A model generated the notes under the pieces. That model had not been told where the DNA came from, made no database searches, and saw only the letters and a program-made list of their open reading frames with translations. From the NCBI GenBank assembly GCA_045639045.1, contig JAZUCI010000148.1, forward strand, positions 1 to 8,490: a stretch of DNA of 8,490 nt. The letters are read 5' to 3'. Of the stretch, positions 1-6,117 are shown in pieces (position 1 is the first letter of the stretch; each line of letters starts with the position of its first letter). The position numbers were made by a program, and so were the translations under genes. The DNA is from SIG402 sp045639045 (GTDB lineage: Bacteria; Bacillota; Clostridia; Christensenellales; Borkfalkiaceae).

Positions 1-917
1 CAACCCAGCCCCGCAAACACCAATCCCACGGGCGCAAGATAGGTGCAGAAGGGTGAAAGGGTAACGGTTAGCGCGCCGAATAGCATAACGGCGGTGCCAA
101 TGCGAATCATATTTCTATCCCCTAATTTATCCGAAACGAAACCGCTGATAATCCGCCCAACGGTAAGCCCCAAACACCCAAAGGAAGCCAAACTTGCGGC
201 GGTTTCCACGTTAAAACCACGCGCGGTTACGTAGTAACTTGCCGCCCAGGTACTTGCCGTTCCTTCCACCGAACAGTAGGCGAAAAAGGCAAGCATTACC
301 CACGGCACGCCGGGGATCCGCACGGCGTTTTTTAGGGATAAGGGTTTTACTTGCGCTTCCCCTTCCCCCGTGGATTTTTTCCACAAAAACAGGGTGCAAA
401 ACAACGCGATACAAAGTAGGCATTGCAGGGCGGAAACGAACCCGTATCCCGCGCGGTAGCCCATGCCCTTGGCAAGCGCAAAGCCCATAATATTGGGGCT
501 AACGGTTGCGCCGATGCCCCAGCACGCGTGTAACCAATTCATGTGGCGGGAAGCGTAATGCAAAGCAACGTAGTTATTCAAAGCCGCGTCCACCGCGCCC
601 GCGCCCAAGCCGTACGGAACCGCCAATAAGCAAAGCATCCAAAACCGGGTAGCAAGGGCAAAGCCCAAAAGGGCAAGGGCGGTCATCCCCACGCTAATCG
701 CCGTGGTAAGCCCCGTGCCTAAACGTTGCACCGCTTTATCCGTAAACAAACTGCTAACCACCGTTCCAAGCGAGATGATTACGGTGATAATTCCCATATA
801 GGAAAGGGGAACGTGGAACGCCCCTTGCATTACGGGCCAACCCGCGCCAAGCAAGGTATCGGGAAGCCCCAAACTGATAAAGGAAAGGTATATTACGGCA
901 AGCAAAAGGGAAAACAT
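1..917 (-). CDS. MFS transporter, fucose-permease-like (FHS-type), 3' part missing at window edge
   Basis: Reading the minus strand from the ATG at 917-915 gives 305 open codons to the left edge with no stop, so the C-terminus (roughly the last two or three helices) lies outside the window. It is an inner-membrane carrier. Residues 1-30 form TM1 with the FISLGLPD...WPVM signature common in fucose-permease-like MFS proteins. The TM2-TM3 loop carries a motif-A-like D60-K-x-x-x-R65. Residues 126-141 (MNWLHACWGIGATVSP) match the N-x-LH...G-GA...P stretch typical of the FHS group. A second motif-A copy (GRIISGFVSDKLGDR) lies at 254-268, as expected for a duplicated 6+6 fold. An AAGGA ribosome site (931-927) sits 9 bases before the ATG. 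The gene is divergent from the short-chain dehydrogenase. The family suggests a sugar or related small solute, but the substrate cannot be read from sequence. Confidence 0.88.
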   Translation of the reverse strand, partial: MFSLLLAVIYLSFISLGLPDTLLGAGWPVMQGAFHVPLSYMGIITVIISLGTVVSSLFTDKAVQRLGTGLTTAISVGMTALALLGFALATRFWMLCLLAVPYGLGAGAVDAALNNYVALHYASRHMNWLHACWGIGATVSPNIMGFALAKGMGYRAGYGFVSALQCLLCIALFCTLFLWKKSTGEGEAQVKPLSLKNAVRIPGVPWVMLAFFAYCSVEGTASTWAASYYVTARGFNVETAASLASFGCLGLTVGRIISGFVSDKLGDRNMIRIGTAVMLFGALTVTLSPFCTYLAPVGLVFAGLG

Positions 918-947
918 TGTAAGGCATCCTTAAAAGGTAAGTTAATG

Positions 948-977
948 CAAGCATTATACCACAAAGTGGTATGCTTG
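948..977. promoter_or_regulatory. Inverted repeat over the MFS -10 box, candidate repressor operator
   Basis: The core ATACCAC-AAA-GTGGTAT (956-972) is a perfect 7-base inverted repeat with a 3-base centre. An outer pair CAAGCAT (948-954) / ATGCTTG (971-977) extends the symmetry, though the outer left arm is offset by three extra bases. The core covers four bases of the -10 element plus the extended -10 and part of the spacer, where a bound repressor would block RNA polymerase. The 17-base size suits a dimeric helix-turn-helix protein, but no regulator gene is in the window. An RNA role is less likely because much of it lies upstream of the predicted start. Confidence 0.5.
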
Positions 978-981
978 GCAA
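953..981 (-). promoter_or_regulatory. Sigma-A-type promoter of the MFS gene
   Basis: On the minus strand a -35 TTGCCA (981-976) is followed after exactly 17 bases by a perfect TATAAT (958-953), with TGG directly before it (961-959) as an extended -10. This puts the transcript start near 946, giving a leader of about 30 bases before the ATG at 917. Confidence 0.75.
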
Positions 982-1031
982 CCGAAAAGGCTTTTGCCAT
1001 AGCATAATTTTATGAAAAATTGCAATTCGTA

Positions 1032-1059
1032 TTGACTTTTTTCCTTCCTATGCTATAAT
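1032..1059 (+). promoter_or_regulatory. Sigma-A-type promoter of the SDR gene
   Basis: TTGACT (1032-1037) and a perfect TATAAT (1054-1059) are separated by 16 bases, with TGC (1051-1053) giving an extended -10. The expected start is near 1066, leaving a leader of about 37 bases, too short for a riboswitch. It is divergent from the MFS promoter, and the two -35 boxes lie about 50 bases apart. Confidence 0.8.
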
Positions 1060-1102
1060 GATAACCAAGAAAATACGGGGCTTTCCCCAAAAGGAGTAAC
1101 AT

Positions 1103-1903
1103 ATGGGATTTTTAACGGGTAAAACTGCAATTATCACGGGGGCGGGCTACGCCGTTCTTTCGGACGGCAGATGCGGCTCTATCGGCTACGGCATCGCCAC
1201 CGCGTACGCAAAAGAAGGCGCGAATTTGGTGATTACGGGTAGAAACGTACCCAAATTAGAAAAAGCGAAGGAAGAATTAGAAAGCAAGTACGGAATTAAA
1301 GTTCTTGCTTTGCAAGCGGATATTTCGGCGGGCGCGGATAACGAAGCCACCGCCAAAATGGTTGCCGAAGAAACGGTAAAAGCCTTCGGTAGCATTGACG
1401 TACTGATTAACAACGCGCAAGCTTCCGCTTCGGGCGTTCCCATTCAAGACCACACCACCGAACAGTTTGACCTTGCGATGTATTCGGGGCTGTACGCAAC
1501 CTTCTATTACATGAAGGCGTGCTACCCTTACTTAAAGGAAAGCAAAGGCAGTATCATCAACTTTGCTTCGGGCGCGGGATTGTTTGGCAATTACGGGCAA
1601 TGCTCTTACGCGGCGGCGAAGGAAGGAATTCGCGGTTTATCCCGCGTGGCGGCAACCGAATGGGCGAAGGACGGCATCAACACCAACGTAATTTGCCCCT
1701 TGGCGTGGACGGCGCAGCTGGAAAAATTTGAACAAGCCTACCCCGAAGCGTTTAAGGCAAACGTAAAAATGCCCCCTGTAGGGCATTTTGGCGATCCCGA
1801 AACGGAAATCGGTAGGGTTTGCGTGCAACTTGCCAACCCCGACTTTAAGTATTTGAACGGCGAAACCTTAACCTTGGAAGGGGGTATGGGATTACGCCCG
1901 TAA
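1103..1903 (+). CDS. Short-chain dehydrogenase/reductase (classical SDR), 266 aa
   Basis: A soluble NAD(P)(H)-dependent oxidoreductase with a Rossmann fold. The start is set by AAGGAG (1091-1096), 6 bases before the ATG. The nucleotide-binding segment runs from T12-G13 to G30, but a stretch of about nine residues (YAVLSDGRC) is inserted between TGAG and GSIGYGIA, so the loop is longer than the usual TGxxxGxG. R47 after the second beta strand (ITGRN) hints at NADP(H) over NAD(H). NNA is at 103-105. The catalytic set is complete: S156 (NFASGAG), Y169 and K173 (SYAAAKEG), with the normal 13-residue Ser-Tyr spacing. Length is usual for classical SDRs. FabI-type reductases share a G-SIxxGIA loop but use YxxxxxxK, so FabI is unlikely. 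The substrate is unknown. It is monocistronic, ending at its own terminator. Confidence 0.93.
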   Translation: MGFLTGKTAIITGAGYAVLSDGRCGSIGYGIATAYAKEGANLVITGRNVPKLEKAKEELESKYGIKVLALQADISAGADNEATAKMVAEETVKAFGSIDVLINNAQASASGVPIQDHTTEQFDLAMYSGLYATFYYMKACYPYLKESKGSIINFASGAGLFGNYGQCSYAAAKEGIRGLSRVAATEWAKDGINTNVICPLAWTAQLEKFEQAYPEAFKANVKMPPVGHFGDPETEIGRVCVQLANPDFKYLNGETLTLEGGMGLRP

Positions 1904-1916
1904 AAAAGAATTTTTT

Positions 1917-1948
1917 CGCCCCACGGCACTTCGTGGGGCGATTTTTTT
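1917..1948 (+). terminator. Rho-independent terminator after the SDR gene
   Basis: A perfect 9-base-pair stem, CGCCCCACG (1917-1925) with CGTGGGGCG (1932-1940), has a 6-base loop and is followed by A and seven T. It begins 14 bases after the SDR stop. Confidence 0.93.
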
Positions 1949-2003
1949 GCGTCTTGGGGCGCCTTGGGGCATATTTCCCCCGTGTTTAGGCAATGATTAG
2001 GGT

Positions 2004-2672
2004 ATGAAAAAAAGCGTATTTTTGAAAGTGATTACCTGCATCTTTGCCTTTTACGGGGTTTTCCTTTCTTTGCTTACCGCGCAGAAAGAAGGCTATTCCC
2101 CACCCTTTAGCAGACTGTTATATTTTACCGCGCAGTCCAACCTGCTTTTGGGGATTAGCAAGGGAACGGAAGGGGCGGTTTTGCTACGTAAAAAACGGAT
2201 GGGATATGGGCTTTACGTTCTTTCCTTTATCAGTACGGTTGGGGTGGTTTTAACCGGGGTTACCTTTTGTTTTTTCCTTGCGCCCTTTTCCCCCAAAGAT
2301 TACGCCCCGTGGACGGTTTGCAATCTGTTTACCCATATTTTCACCCCGATATTGGGCGCGGTGGATTTTTTTATCAATTCCCCCGAACTTCGCTTGCCCA
2401 AAAAGGCGGTTTTTTCGTGCTTAATCCCCCCCGCCGTGTATTGCCTACTAATTAGCCTTCTTTCCTTGCGCGGGGTAAATTTTGGCAGGGGCGTGCCGTA
2501 CCCGTATTTCTTTTTTCATTACCGCTCCCCCGCGGGCGTTTGGGGATTTTCGCACGTTGCCCCCTTTTACGTGGGAAGCGGTTATTTTTTAGTGGCGTTA
2601 GGGCTTTTCACCCTTGCCGTTGCCCTTATTTTTCGCGCGCTACGCAATAAAAAAGAGGGAGTGAAAAACTAG
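2004..2672 (+). CDS. Small polytopic membrane protein, Pr6Pr / FAR-17a-AIG1-like, 222 aa
   Basis: A hydrophobic protein with about six predicted membrane segments (roughly 5-24, 37-55, 68-92, 104-124, 135-155, 190-213) and a basic C-terminal tail (RALRNKKEGVKN). The pattern YFTAQSN (40-46), H111 in LFTHIFTP, and a YPYFFF stretch near 166-172 resemble bacterial Pr6Pr-family proteins, related in layout to eukaryotic AIG1/ADTRP. In AIG1/ADTRP a membrane Thr and His act as a hydrolase pair on fatty-acid esters of hydroxy fatty acids; T42 and H111 sit in matching places, but catalysis here is inference by eye. The ATG is the first start after an in-frame TAG at 1998-2000, so the start is fixed. 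However, the only purine-rich stretch (AGGG, 1999-2002) lies too close to the ATG for a normal ribosome site, and no clear promoter is seen after the terminator at 1917-1948. The stop lies inside the loop of the following terminator. Confidence 0.75.
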   Translation: MKKSVFLKVITCIFAFYGVFLSLLTAQKEGYSPPFSRLLYFTAQSNLLLGISKGTEGAVLLRKKRMGYGLYVLSFISTVGVVLTGVTFCFFLAPFSPKDYAPWTVCNLFTHIFTPILGAVDFFINSPELRLPKKAVFSCLIPPAVYCLLISLLSLRGVNFGRGVPYPYFFFHYRSPAGVWGFSHVAPFYVGSGYFLVALGLFTLAVALIFRALRNKKEGVKN

Positions 2673-2690
2673 ACTCCCTCTCTTTTTCTT
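2650..2690. terminator. Bidirectional terminator shared by two convergent genes
   Basis: AGAGGGAGT (2654-2662) pairs perfectly with ACTCCCTCT (2673-2681) across a 10-base loop. On the plus strand it is followed by C and five T; on the minus strand the same stem is followed by six T (complement of the A-run at 2648-2653). It therefore ends the membrane-protein gene (whose last codons and stop lie in the stem and loop) and the convergent lipoprotein gene. Confidence 0.85.
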
Positions 2691-2710
2691 AATTTTTTAT
2701 TTACGGAAGG

Positions 2711-3358
2711 TTACCCCAAAAACGTCCATTCGTGTTGCACGTAAAATCCCGTTAAGTTTATTGCGTTTTGTTCGGGGTTCGTTACGTACATATTTTTGGA
2801 GTGCGTTCCGCCGTAAGCAATATCCCGCGCCCACCAATGTACGCCCCCCGTAAACACGACTCGCTGTACCGAAGTATTTGCGAAAGCGTAAGGGTACAGC
2901 TTGGTAAGGGTGGAAGGCAACACCGCTTCGGCAAGCGAAGCGCAATAGGAAAAGGCAAATTTTTCTATTTCCGTAACCCCTTCGGGTAAAACGATACGCG
3001 TAATGCTTTCCGCGTATTGCAACGCGTATTCCTTTACCCCCACGACGGGCAAGCCTTGATAGGTTGCGGGAACGATAATTTCGGTATCCGCGCAATCCCC
3101 GATACCGCTTAATACGTATCCCGTTTCTTCGGCGTTTAGGGTAAACGAAAGCCCCGCGCTTTCGGCAGGTACGGAAGGAATTACGGTGGGGGAAACGCTG
3201 GGCGTTACCGAAGGCGCGATACTAGGCGCAACGCTAGGGATTACGCTGGGCGTAACCGAAGGGGTTACGCTTGGGGTGGGATTGGGCGGCGTTTTACCGC
3301 AAGCGCAAAGCAAAAGCGCGGCGCATAGGCATATACATAGGATTACAGGCTTTTTCAT
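2711..3358 (-). CDS. Secreted lipoprotein with Pro/Ser/Thr repeat linker and BspA-type LRR domain, 215 aa
   Basis: The ATG at 3358 is chosen because AAGGA lies 8 bases upstream and the product then starts as a canonical lipoprotein signal: MKKP, a hydrophobic core, then lipobox L17-C-A-C20, with lipid attachment at C20. Residues 28-63 are nine tetrapeptide units of type xPSV, a probably extended linker holding the domain off the membrane. Residues 70-170 resemble the LRR_5 (BspA-like) fold: ITRIVLPEGVTEIEKFAFSYC, then SLAEAVLPSTLTKLYPYAFANT, the usual 'I-x-LP...IG..AF' rhythm. The C-terminal 40 residues (WWARDI...HEWTFLG) are not recognised. The protein would be surface-anchored; a binding or adhesion role is typical of the family but unproven here. 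Upstream in-frame starts (up to 3445) would add a charged extension ahead of the signal peptide and include the promoter, so they are rejected. The gene is monocistronic. Confidence 0.88.
   Translation of the reverse strand: MKKPVILCICLCAALLLCACGKTPPNPTPSVTPSVTPSVIPSVAPSIAPSVTPSVSPTVIPSVPAESAGLSFTLNAEETGYVLSGIGDCADTEIIVPATYQGLPVVGVKEYALQYAESITRIVLPEGVTEIEKFAFSYCASLAEAVLPSTLTKLYPYAFANTSVQRVVFTGGVHWWARDIAYGGTHSKNMYVTNPEQNAINLTGFYVQHEWTFLG
3170..3277 (-). repeat. Nine in-frame 12-base units encoding xPSV tetrapeptides
   Basis: Within the lipoprotein gene, codons 28-63 encode TPSV, TPSV, TPSV, IPSV, APSI, APSV, TPSV, SPTV, IPSV. The 12-base units are similar but not identical, so they are an in-frame tandem repeat able to gain or lose units without a frameshift. 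Confidence 0.9.
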
Positions 3359-3383
3359 CGTTCGCATCCTTCTATTTTTCATC

Positions 3384-3412
3384 ATTATAACACTTCCCCC
3401 CTTTTTTGACAA
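3384..3412 (-). promoter_or_regulatory. Sigma-A-type promoter of the lipoprotein gene
   Basis: On the minus strand, TTGTCA (3412-3407), a 17-base spacer and a perfect TATAAT (3389-3384), with TGT (3392-3390) directly before it as an extended -10. The leader before the ATG at 3358 is short, about 20 bases. Confidence 0.75.
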
Positions 3413-3443
3413 GCCTTTCCGCCAATTCCTTGGGAATTTCGGC

Positions 3444-3480
3444 AAAAACGGGTTTTAAGGTTGACTAATCCCCCGTTTTT
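3444..3480. repeat. 9-base inverted repeat bracketing the -35 box of the NSS promoter
   Basis: AAAAACGGG (3444-3452) and CCCGTTTTT (3472-3480) are perfect complements separated by 19 bases that contain TTGACT, the -35 of the following gene. The placement suits an operator for a looping or dimeric regulator. On the minus strand the T-tract could also act as a weak terminator, but nothing upstream is known to need one. Confidence 0.4.
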
Positions 3481-3489
3481 TGGTACAAT
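3461..3489 (+). promoter_or_regulatory. Sigma-A-type promoter of the NSS transporter gene
   Basis: TTGACT (3461-3466), a 17-base spacer, then TACAAT (3484-3489) with TGG (3481-3483) as an extended -10. The expected start is near 3495, so the leader is only about 25 bases and leaves no room for a T-box or riboswitch. Confidence 0.75.
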
Positions 3490-3520
3490 AGGCAAGTACA
3501 CAAACAAAGGAGCATAAAAA

Positions 3521-5029
3521 ATGCAACAAGAACAAACCAAAAAGGGCGGATTTACCAGCGGTATCGGCTTCGTTTTAGCGGCGGCAGGTTCTGCCGTAGG
3601 GCTGGGCAACTTATGGGCGTTCCCCTACAAAACGGCGGAAAACGGCGGGGCGGCTTTCGTATTTTTATACGTAGCGTGCGTTCTGTTTATCGGCGCCATT
3701 ACCATGATTTGCGAAATGTTTATAGGAAAACGCGCGCAAGCGAACCCCGTTACCGCGTTTAAAAGTATCAGCAAAAAATTAGGCTGGGTGGGGTTACTTG
3801 CCATTGCCGTTCCCACCGTTATTTGTATTTATTATTCGGTGCTTGGCGGTTATACCGTACGCTTTACCGCAAATTCGTTTGCGGGTAACGCCAACAACTT
3901 TGCCGCGTTTGCGGGCAGCGGTTGGAAAGTGATTTTGTTTACCGCCTTATTTTTGGCGTTTGCCCTTGTGGTGGTTATGGCAGGGGTAAAGGGGGGTATT
4001 GAAAAAGCAAGTAAGGTGCTTATGCCCGCTTTATTCGCGCTGTTGGTTGCGGTTGTCGTTTTCGTTTTATTTTTGGGCGAAGGCGTTGCGGAAGGATTAA
4101 AATTCTTCCTTGTTCCCGATTTTTCCAAAATCACCTTCCATTCGGTACTGGCCGCTATGGGGCAAGCCTTTTATTCCCTTTCGCTTGGTATGGGAACTAT
4201 GATCGTTTACGGTTCTTATACGGGCAAAGAAATCAACATGGTTAAATCCACGGCGATGATTTGCGTGTTCGACACCTTCGTTGCCCTTTTGGCGGGGCTT
4301 GCCATCTTCCCCGCGGTGTTCCACTTTGCGGCAAAGGAAAGCGTGGTGTTAGACCCCAACCAACTGCAAGGCATGACGTTGATGTTCGATACCCTGCCCA
4401 AGGTTTTTGAAAGCATTGGGTTTATCGGCAACGTAATTGAATTTCTATTCTTTGCCATGATCGTAATTGCGGCGGTTACTTCGGTAATTTCCATTATGGA
4501 AGTATCCAGCCAGTTTATCATACAAAAATACGGCATCAGCAGAAAAAAGGTAACGGCTTGCGTTGCGGTTATCCTTTTCGCTTTATCCATCCCCGTGGGC
4601 TATTCCATCGGTTATAGTTTAAACGGCGTGGATAAAATGCGGATATTCGGTTTGGATTGGCTATCCTTTTTAGACGTAGTTACCAACACCGTTCTTATGC
4701 CCGTATGCGCGTTGCTTTCTTGCGTGGCGGTGGGTTGGATTATGGGCCCCAAGCGCGCCATTAACGAACTGGGCGAACACGGCGCGCGCTTTGGTAAGTT
4801 TGGCAAGGTGATTGCGTTTATGTTGCGCTTTGTGGTTCCCGTTTTAATTGCAGTTATCGAAGTGTTCGGCGTAATCGGCTTAATCTTCCCCCAAGGGAAA
4901 TTTAGCGCAAACAATTTGGGCGTTGTTTTGGTTGCTTACGGTATTTTGGGCATCGCTATTGGCGCGTACTTCCTTTTCTATCACAAAACCGAAACGGGTA
5001 CGAACGCGGACGAACTGTTAAAACCGTAA
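3521..5029 (+). CDS. Sodium-dependent NSS/SLC6-family transporter, 502 aa
   Basis: A Na+-coupled symporter of the LeuT/Tyt1/MhsT group in the inner membrane, probably for an amino acid or related amine. AAAGGAG (3506-3512) sits 8 bases before the ATG. About 12 helices are predicted. TM1 holds GSAVGLGNLWAFPY (23-36), the unwound substrate and sodium region. TM6 holds FYSLSLGMG (217-225), with S219 and S221 at the places of LeuT T254 and S256. D251 in TM7 replaces LeuT N286. A317, T320 and S321 in TM8 match the LeuT Na2 ligands A351, T354 and S355. By-eye alignment places A33 where LeuT has the extracellular-gate arginine R30, while D385 fits LeuT D404. The substrate cannot be assigned. The aldo/keto reductase starts 62 bases downstream with no convincing promoter between, so they are likely co-transcribed. 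Confidence 0.95.
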   Translation: MQQEQTKKGGFTSGIGFVLAAAGSAVGLGNLWAFPYKTAENGGAAFVFLYVACVLFIGAITMICEMFIGKRAQANPVTAFKSISKKLGWVGLLAIAVPTVICIYYSVLGGYTVRFTANSFAGNANNFAAFAGSGWKVILFTALFLAFALVVVMAGVKGGIEKASKVLMPALFALLVAVVVFVLFLGEGVAEGLKFFLVPDFSKITFHSVLAAMGQAFYSLSLGMGTMIVYGSYTGKEINMVKSTAMICVFDTFVALLAGLAIFPAVFHFAAKESVVLDPNQLQGMTLMFDTLPKVFESIGFIGNVIEFLFFAMIVIAAVTSVISIMEVSSQFIIQKYGISRKKVTACVAVILFALSIPVGYSIGYSLNGVDKMRIFGLDWLSFLDVVTNTVLMPVCALLSCVAVGWIMGPKRAINELGEHGARFGKFGKVIAFMLRFVVPVLIAVIEVFGVIGLIFPQGKFSANNLGVVLVAYGILGIAIGAYFLFYHKTETGTNADELLKP

Positions 5030-5052
5030 ATTATTAAAGATAAAAAATAGGA

Positions 5053-5073
5053 ACTTTTCTAAAAAAGAAAAGT
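5053..5073 (+). other. Intercistronic hairpin between the NSS and AKR genes
   Basis: ACTTTTCT (5053-5060) pairs with AGAAAAGT (5066-5073) across five A, a perfect 8-base-pair stem. It has no following T-run, so it is not a normal terminator. It ends 4 bases before the AAAGGAG ribosome site (5078-5084) of the reductase and could affect mRNA stability or translation start. The role is inferred from position only. Confidence 0.5.
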
Positions 5074-5091
5074 GCCGAAAGGAGAAATATA

Positions 5092-6045
5092 ATGCGTTAT
5101 AAAAAGTTTCAAAATGCAGGCGTAGAAGTTTCCGAACTTGCCGTTGGCACCTGGGCAATTGGGGGCGCAAGATACGGCGAAACGGATGAAAAGGAATCCA
5201 TCAAAGCCATCCACGCGATGATTGATAACGGTGTAAATTTAATTGACACCGCACCCGCGTATAACTGTGGTGTTTCCGAACAAATCGTTGGTAGAGCGGT
5301 GAAAGGCGGCTACCGCGAAAAGGTGTTCATTTCCACCAAATTTGGGATTGGGGACGGTATGGATAAAGCAGGCGTTATTCCCCGCGATGCTAGCAAAAAA
5401 GCGTGCTTTAAAGAATGTGAAGATTCTTTGCGCCGTTTGGACGTAGATTATATTGACTTTTACTTTGTGCATTGGCCGGACGTAAACACCCCCATTGCCG
5501 AAACCATGGACGCGCTTTTAGAACTGAAAAAGCAAGGGAAAATCCGCTTTATCGGGGTTTCCAACTTTAACCAAGCAATGATTGAAGATTGCTTGAAAAC
5601 CACCATGATCGACGTGTTCCAACCCCCGTTTTCTATGGTAAACCAAAGCGAAAAGGATTTAATTACGTGGTGCTACGATAAGGGCATTAACACCTTCTCC
5701 TACGGTAGCCTTGGCTCGGGCATCTTGACGGGCGCTATTCGCGAAATCCCCAATTGGGATCCCCTGGATTTCCGCTTTACCTTCTACGATTTTTATAAAG
5801 AACCCAAGTTTAGCAAGTGCCAAGAACTTTTGAAAACGATGGACGAAATTTCAGAAAGCCGCGGCGGCGTTCCCCTTTCGCAAATCGCGCTGAATTGGGC
5901 AACCCAAAAGCCGTATATCGGCACCGCCCTTTGCGGGGTTAGAAACGTGAAGGAAGCAGAAGAAAACTGCGCCGCGTTTAACTGGAAGTTAACGGATAGA
6001 GAAATGCAAATTTTGGATAACAAACTTGCCGAATTGAAAATTTAA
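5092..6045 (+). CDS. Aldo/keto reductase, 317 aa
   Basis: A soluble NADPH-preferring carbonyl reductase with a TIM-barrel fold. AAAGGAG (5078-5084) lies 7 bases before the ATG. The catalytic tetrad is complete: D52 (NLIDTAPAY), Y57, K83 (STKFG) and H127 (YFVHWPD). SNFN (157-160) and the Q177 strand (VFQPPFS) follow the normal order. Near the C-terminus GVRNVKEAEEN (282-292) takes the place of the usual G-x-R...Q..EN cofactor-binding segment. Length and the internal GSLGSGILTG (205-214) resemble the Tas/IolS/YghZ-like group of bacterial AKRs. The physiological substrate is not evident. It lies 62 bases after the sodium symporter and is probably read from that gene's promoter, so it may act on the imported compound or a product of it. 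Confidence 0.93.
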   Translation: MRYKKFQNAGVEVSELAVGTWAIGGARYGETDEKESIKAIHAMIDNGVNLIDTAPAYNCGVSEQIVGRAVKGGYREKVFISTKFGIGDGMDKAGVIPRDASKKACFKECEDSLRRLDVDYIDFYFVHWPDVNTPIAETMDALLELKKQGKIRFIGVSNFNQAMIEDCLKTTMIDVFQPPFSMVNQSEKDLITWCYDKGINTFSYGSLGSGILTGAIREIPNWDPLDFRFTFYDFYKEPKFSKCQELLKTMDEISESRGGVPLSQIALNWATQKPYIGTALCGVRNVKEAEENCAAFNWKLTDREMQILDNKLAELKI

Positions 6046-6060
6046 TTGACCTAAAAAAAT

Positions 6061-6095
6061 AAAACCGCGGAGGCTACGTTGCCCCCGCGGTTTTT
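6061..6095. terminator. Bidirectional terminator between aldo/keto reductase and eutH
   Basis: AAAACCGCGG (6061-6070) pairs with CCGCGGTTTT (6085-6094). An A/C mismatch and an inner GGC/GCC close the TACGTT loop. The plus strand ends in five T; the minus strand meets a T-rich tract (complement of the A-rich 6053-6064). It lies 15 bases past the reductase stop and 23 bases past the eutH stop on the other strand, so it serves both. Confidence 0.92.
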
Positions 6096-6117
6096 AATGC
6101 AACTTTTCGTAAATCTT

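Noticed and set aside
2697..3095. 132-codon minus-strand frame inside the lipoprotein gene
   Set aside because: It is an alternative frame of the lipoprotein, Arg/Tyr-rich and without a start signal or family likeness.
3359..3445. Longer lipoprotein start at 3445 adding 29 residues
   Set aside because: The extension contains the promoter, is highly charged, and would bury the lipoprotein signal peptide. The ATG at 3358 has a well-placed AAGGA.
3490..3520. T-box or riboswitch ahead of the amino-acid-type transporter
   Set aside because: The predicted leader is only about 25 bases, far too short.
4216..4590. 124-codon minus-strand frame opposite the NSS transporter
   Set aside because: It is an antisense shadow of conserved transporter helices, with no ribosome site.
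5030..5091. Separate promoter for the aldo/keto reductase
   Set aside because: The stretch is A-rich, but no -35/-10 pair with suitable spacing is found; only a hairpin and the ribosome site are clear.
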